From the NCBI GenBank assembly GCA_900491605.1, contig UESW01003904.1:124001-188000 (forward strand): a DNA stretch of 64,000 nt. Direction: 5' to 3'. Below are positions 62,610 to 64,000 of this stretch, piece by piece. Each line of letters opens with the position of its first letter. Positions within the stretch are counted from its first letter, which is position 1. The stretch comes from Calamus simplicifolius. Its lineage: Eukaryota > Streptophyta > Magnoliopsida > Arecales > Arecaceae. Position numbers and translations under genes: made by a program. Under the pieces are notes generated by a model. That model worked only from the letters and a program-made list of their open reading frames with translations. It ran no database searches and was not told the origin of the DNA.

Positions 62610-64000
62610 ATGGCCAATCGGAAGAGAGCTACATCTAAAGCTCAAGATCAGGCTGCCTCTTAAAGGCCTGATCTGATCAGCGGAGCAGCACCTCCGCTAC
62701 CACCGCCAGCTGAAACTCCTTCGCCACCGGCAACGGCGATAACCCTGAACCAGTTCGCCGCTCTGGTTCAGCAGGTCCAAGCATTGACCCAGTTGGTCCA
62801 GGGATTCCAGGCGGTCCTTGGAGCTGTTGTCCCTGTTTCTCAGCCTCATGAGGAGGCCGCTGCCCCTGTCTTGCCAGCGATCTCTTCCTCCGACCCGCCT
62901 GAGATGGCAGATCGCGGTCATTGGCCCGCCAAGATGAAGCCAGTGCTATAGCAAGCTGGAGGGAAGAGCCCGCTTAGGTCCAGGCGGGTTCGCCCCCCTT
63001 CCCCGGTGTCTTCCTAGGATTCGACACCGCTGCCATCTTCTCCTCACCCGATCCCTCATACCACTCTGGATGAAGGGATCAGACAACAGATATAGGAGAT
63101 GCGGCAAGAATGGCGTCGGGAGCTAGTCGCCGCCAAGCAAGCTCCTCCATCCCAGCCGAAAGCAGAGCAGGGCATTCCCTTCTCCGAGAGGATCATGAGG
63201 GAAGTGATTCCCCTCATGTCAAGCTCTCCGCCATCGAGCCGTATCATGGATCCACCGATCCCGATGACCATCTCAGCAGCTTTAGATCCATCATGATGTT
63301 CCACGGGGCATCAGATGCGATCCTGTGCAGAGCCTTCCCCTCCACCTTAAGGGATCTGCCCGAACCTGATTCAACAGCTTGAAACCAGGTTCCATTGATT
63401 CTTTTGACGAGCTGAGCGTCTGCTCATCAGCCAGTTCGTCAGTAGCCGTCGCCAACGACGGAGATCTGATTCCCTCTTCGAGGTCAAGCAGAGAGAGAGG
63501 GAATCGCTGAAGAATTACCTCGGCCGCTTCAACACGGCCCTTCTAGAAGTGGACCACCTCAACCATGAGATGGCCATGTCCGCCCTGGCCGGAGGAGTGT
63601 CCAAGGAGGGAGACTTCTACCTAGCTCTAGAGGTTAACTACTCGAAGAGCCTTTCGGACATGATGTCCCTGGTGGATAAGTACGCCAGGTGGAAAAATCG
63701 AGGAGGTCAGCTCGGACCGAGCAGATGAAGAAGAAAGAGGCAAAGGGCTCGGACAGGCAGCGAGCCCACCGCCGTGCTAGCCTGCCTCGCCACCGCAAAG
63801 CTCCGCCGCCGCCCTCGAGACCAAACTCGGAGTTCGGCCCGAAGGTTCGACCGCTATACTCCCCTTACCCGCCGAGAGCTCAGATCCTGATGGAGATCGA
63901 GCGTCAACTTCCTCGGCCACCTCCTCTTCGAGGCAATGGAGCTCGGAGGGACCCAACCAAGTACTATCATTTCCACGAGACTACGGGCACGACACCGAGG
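62610..64000 (+). pseudogene. gag: gag of element 4, broken
   Basis: ATG 62610 starts MANRKRATSKAQDQAAS and meets TAA at 62661-62663. Homology continues in changing frames: LNQFAALVQQVQALTQLVQG (helical N-terminal region), KLSAIEPYHGSTDPDDHLSS and RAFPSTLRDLP in 63110-63382, WFNSLKPGSIDSFDELS just after, then SLKNYLGRFNTALLEVDHL with MAMSALAGGVSKEGDFYLAL near 63500-63640, and a zinc-motif start at about 63970-64000. At least one stop and three frameshifts are present. Gag of this type forms the particle shell. Confidence 0.88.

Larger units (their letters stand above)
61729..64000 (+). mobile_element. Tat-type LTR retrotransposon, element 4 (3' part outside window)
   Basis: A 5' LTR, primer binding site and broken gag are present before the window ends. 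The LTR carries the lineage block ACTGACTTGGGCATCGGAGG, and gag has the Tat zinc motif context (RDYGHDTE-like) at the very end. Gag residues are clearly different from those of elements 1 and 2 (LSAIEPYHGSTDPDDHLSSF versus LPQLDPYDGTTDPLNHLES), so this is another family. Confidence 0.88.

Overview
This window looks like repeat-dense nuclear DNA of a flowering plant, probably a monocot. The GC-rich first exon of the one clear host gene and the GC-rich Tat-type retrotransposons suggest this; the species is not determined. No bacterial-type operons, rRNA, tRNA or CRISPR were seen. Four Ty3/gypsy Tat-lineage LTR retrotransposons, one tandem Ty1/copia (Angela/Tork-like) structure, one Mutator-like TIR element and smaller repeat remnants fill most of the window. 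One host gene is well supported: a membrane-anchored RING-CH (MARCH-like) E3 ubiquitin ligase on the minus strand.

Layout. 1-10792: Tat element 1, with its 5' end outside the window: broken gag, PR, RT, RNase H, archaeal-like RNase H and INT, a 47-bp tandem array, an antisense three-exon gene, and a 3' LTR that carries its own minisatellite. 10793-11781: host sequence with a possible gene-tail remnant. 11782-23257: Tat element 2, complete with both LTRs, same architecture, many frameshifts. 23258-45803: host locus of the RING-CH gene (exon 1 at 45803-45391, exon 2 at 25801-25579). Its single intron of about 19.6 kb contains a 15.7-kb copia array, LTR-internal-LTR-internal-LTR (28100-43790), flanked by one TCCTG target duplication. 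46892-53849: Tat element 3, deleted for gag to aRNH, with an inverted protease fragment, a nearly intact integrase, a 113-bp tandem array and the least damaged antisense gene. 53850-61728: AT-rich intergenic DNA with a 1.18-kb Mutator-like foldback element (58745-59927). 61729-64000: 5' LTR and broken gag of a fourth, divergent Tat-type element that runs off the window.

How the parts work together. In the Tat elements the sense gag-pol would supply capsid, protease, dual RNase H reverse transcriptase and integrase. A separate gene is encoded on the opposite strand between integrase and the 3' LTR. All three copies share the same exon number, intron positions and intron phases, although their protein sequences have diverged strongly. 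That conservation, together with a candidate promoter upstream of the gene, is the most interesting system in the window. Domain-wise it is the plant 'putative gypsy type transposon' (Transposase_28-like) protein followed by an acidic low-complexity linker, a coiled coil and a short conserved C-terminal motif. All pol regions except the element 3 integrase and the copia B pol are visibly inactivated.
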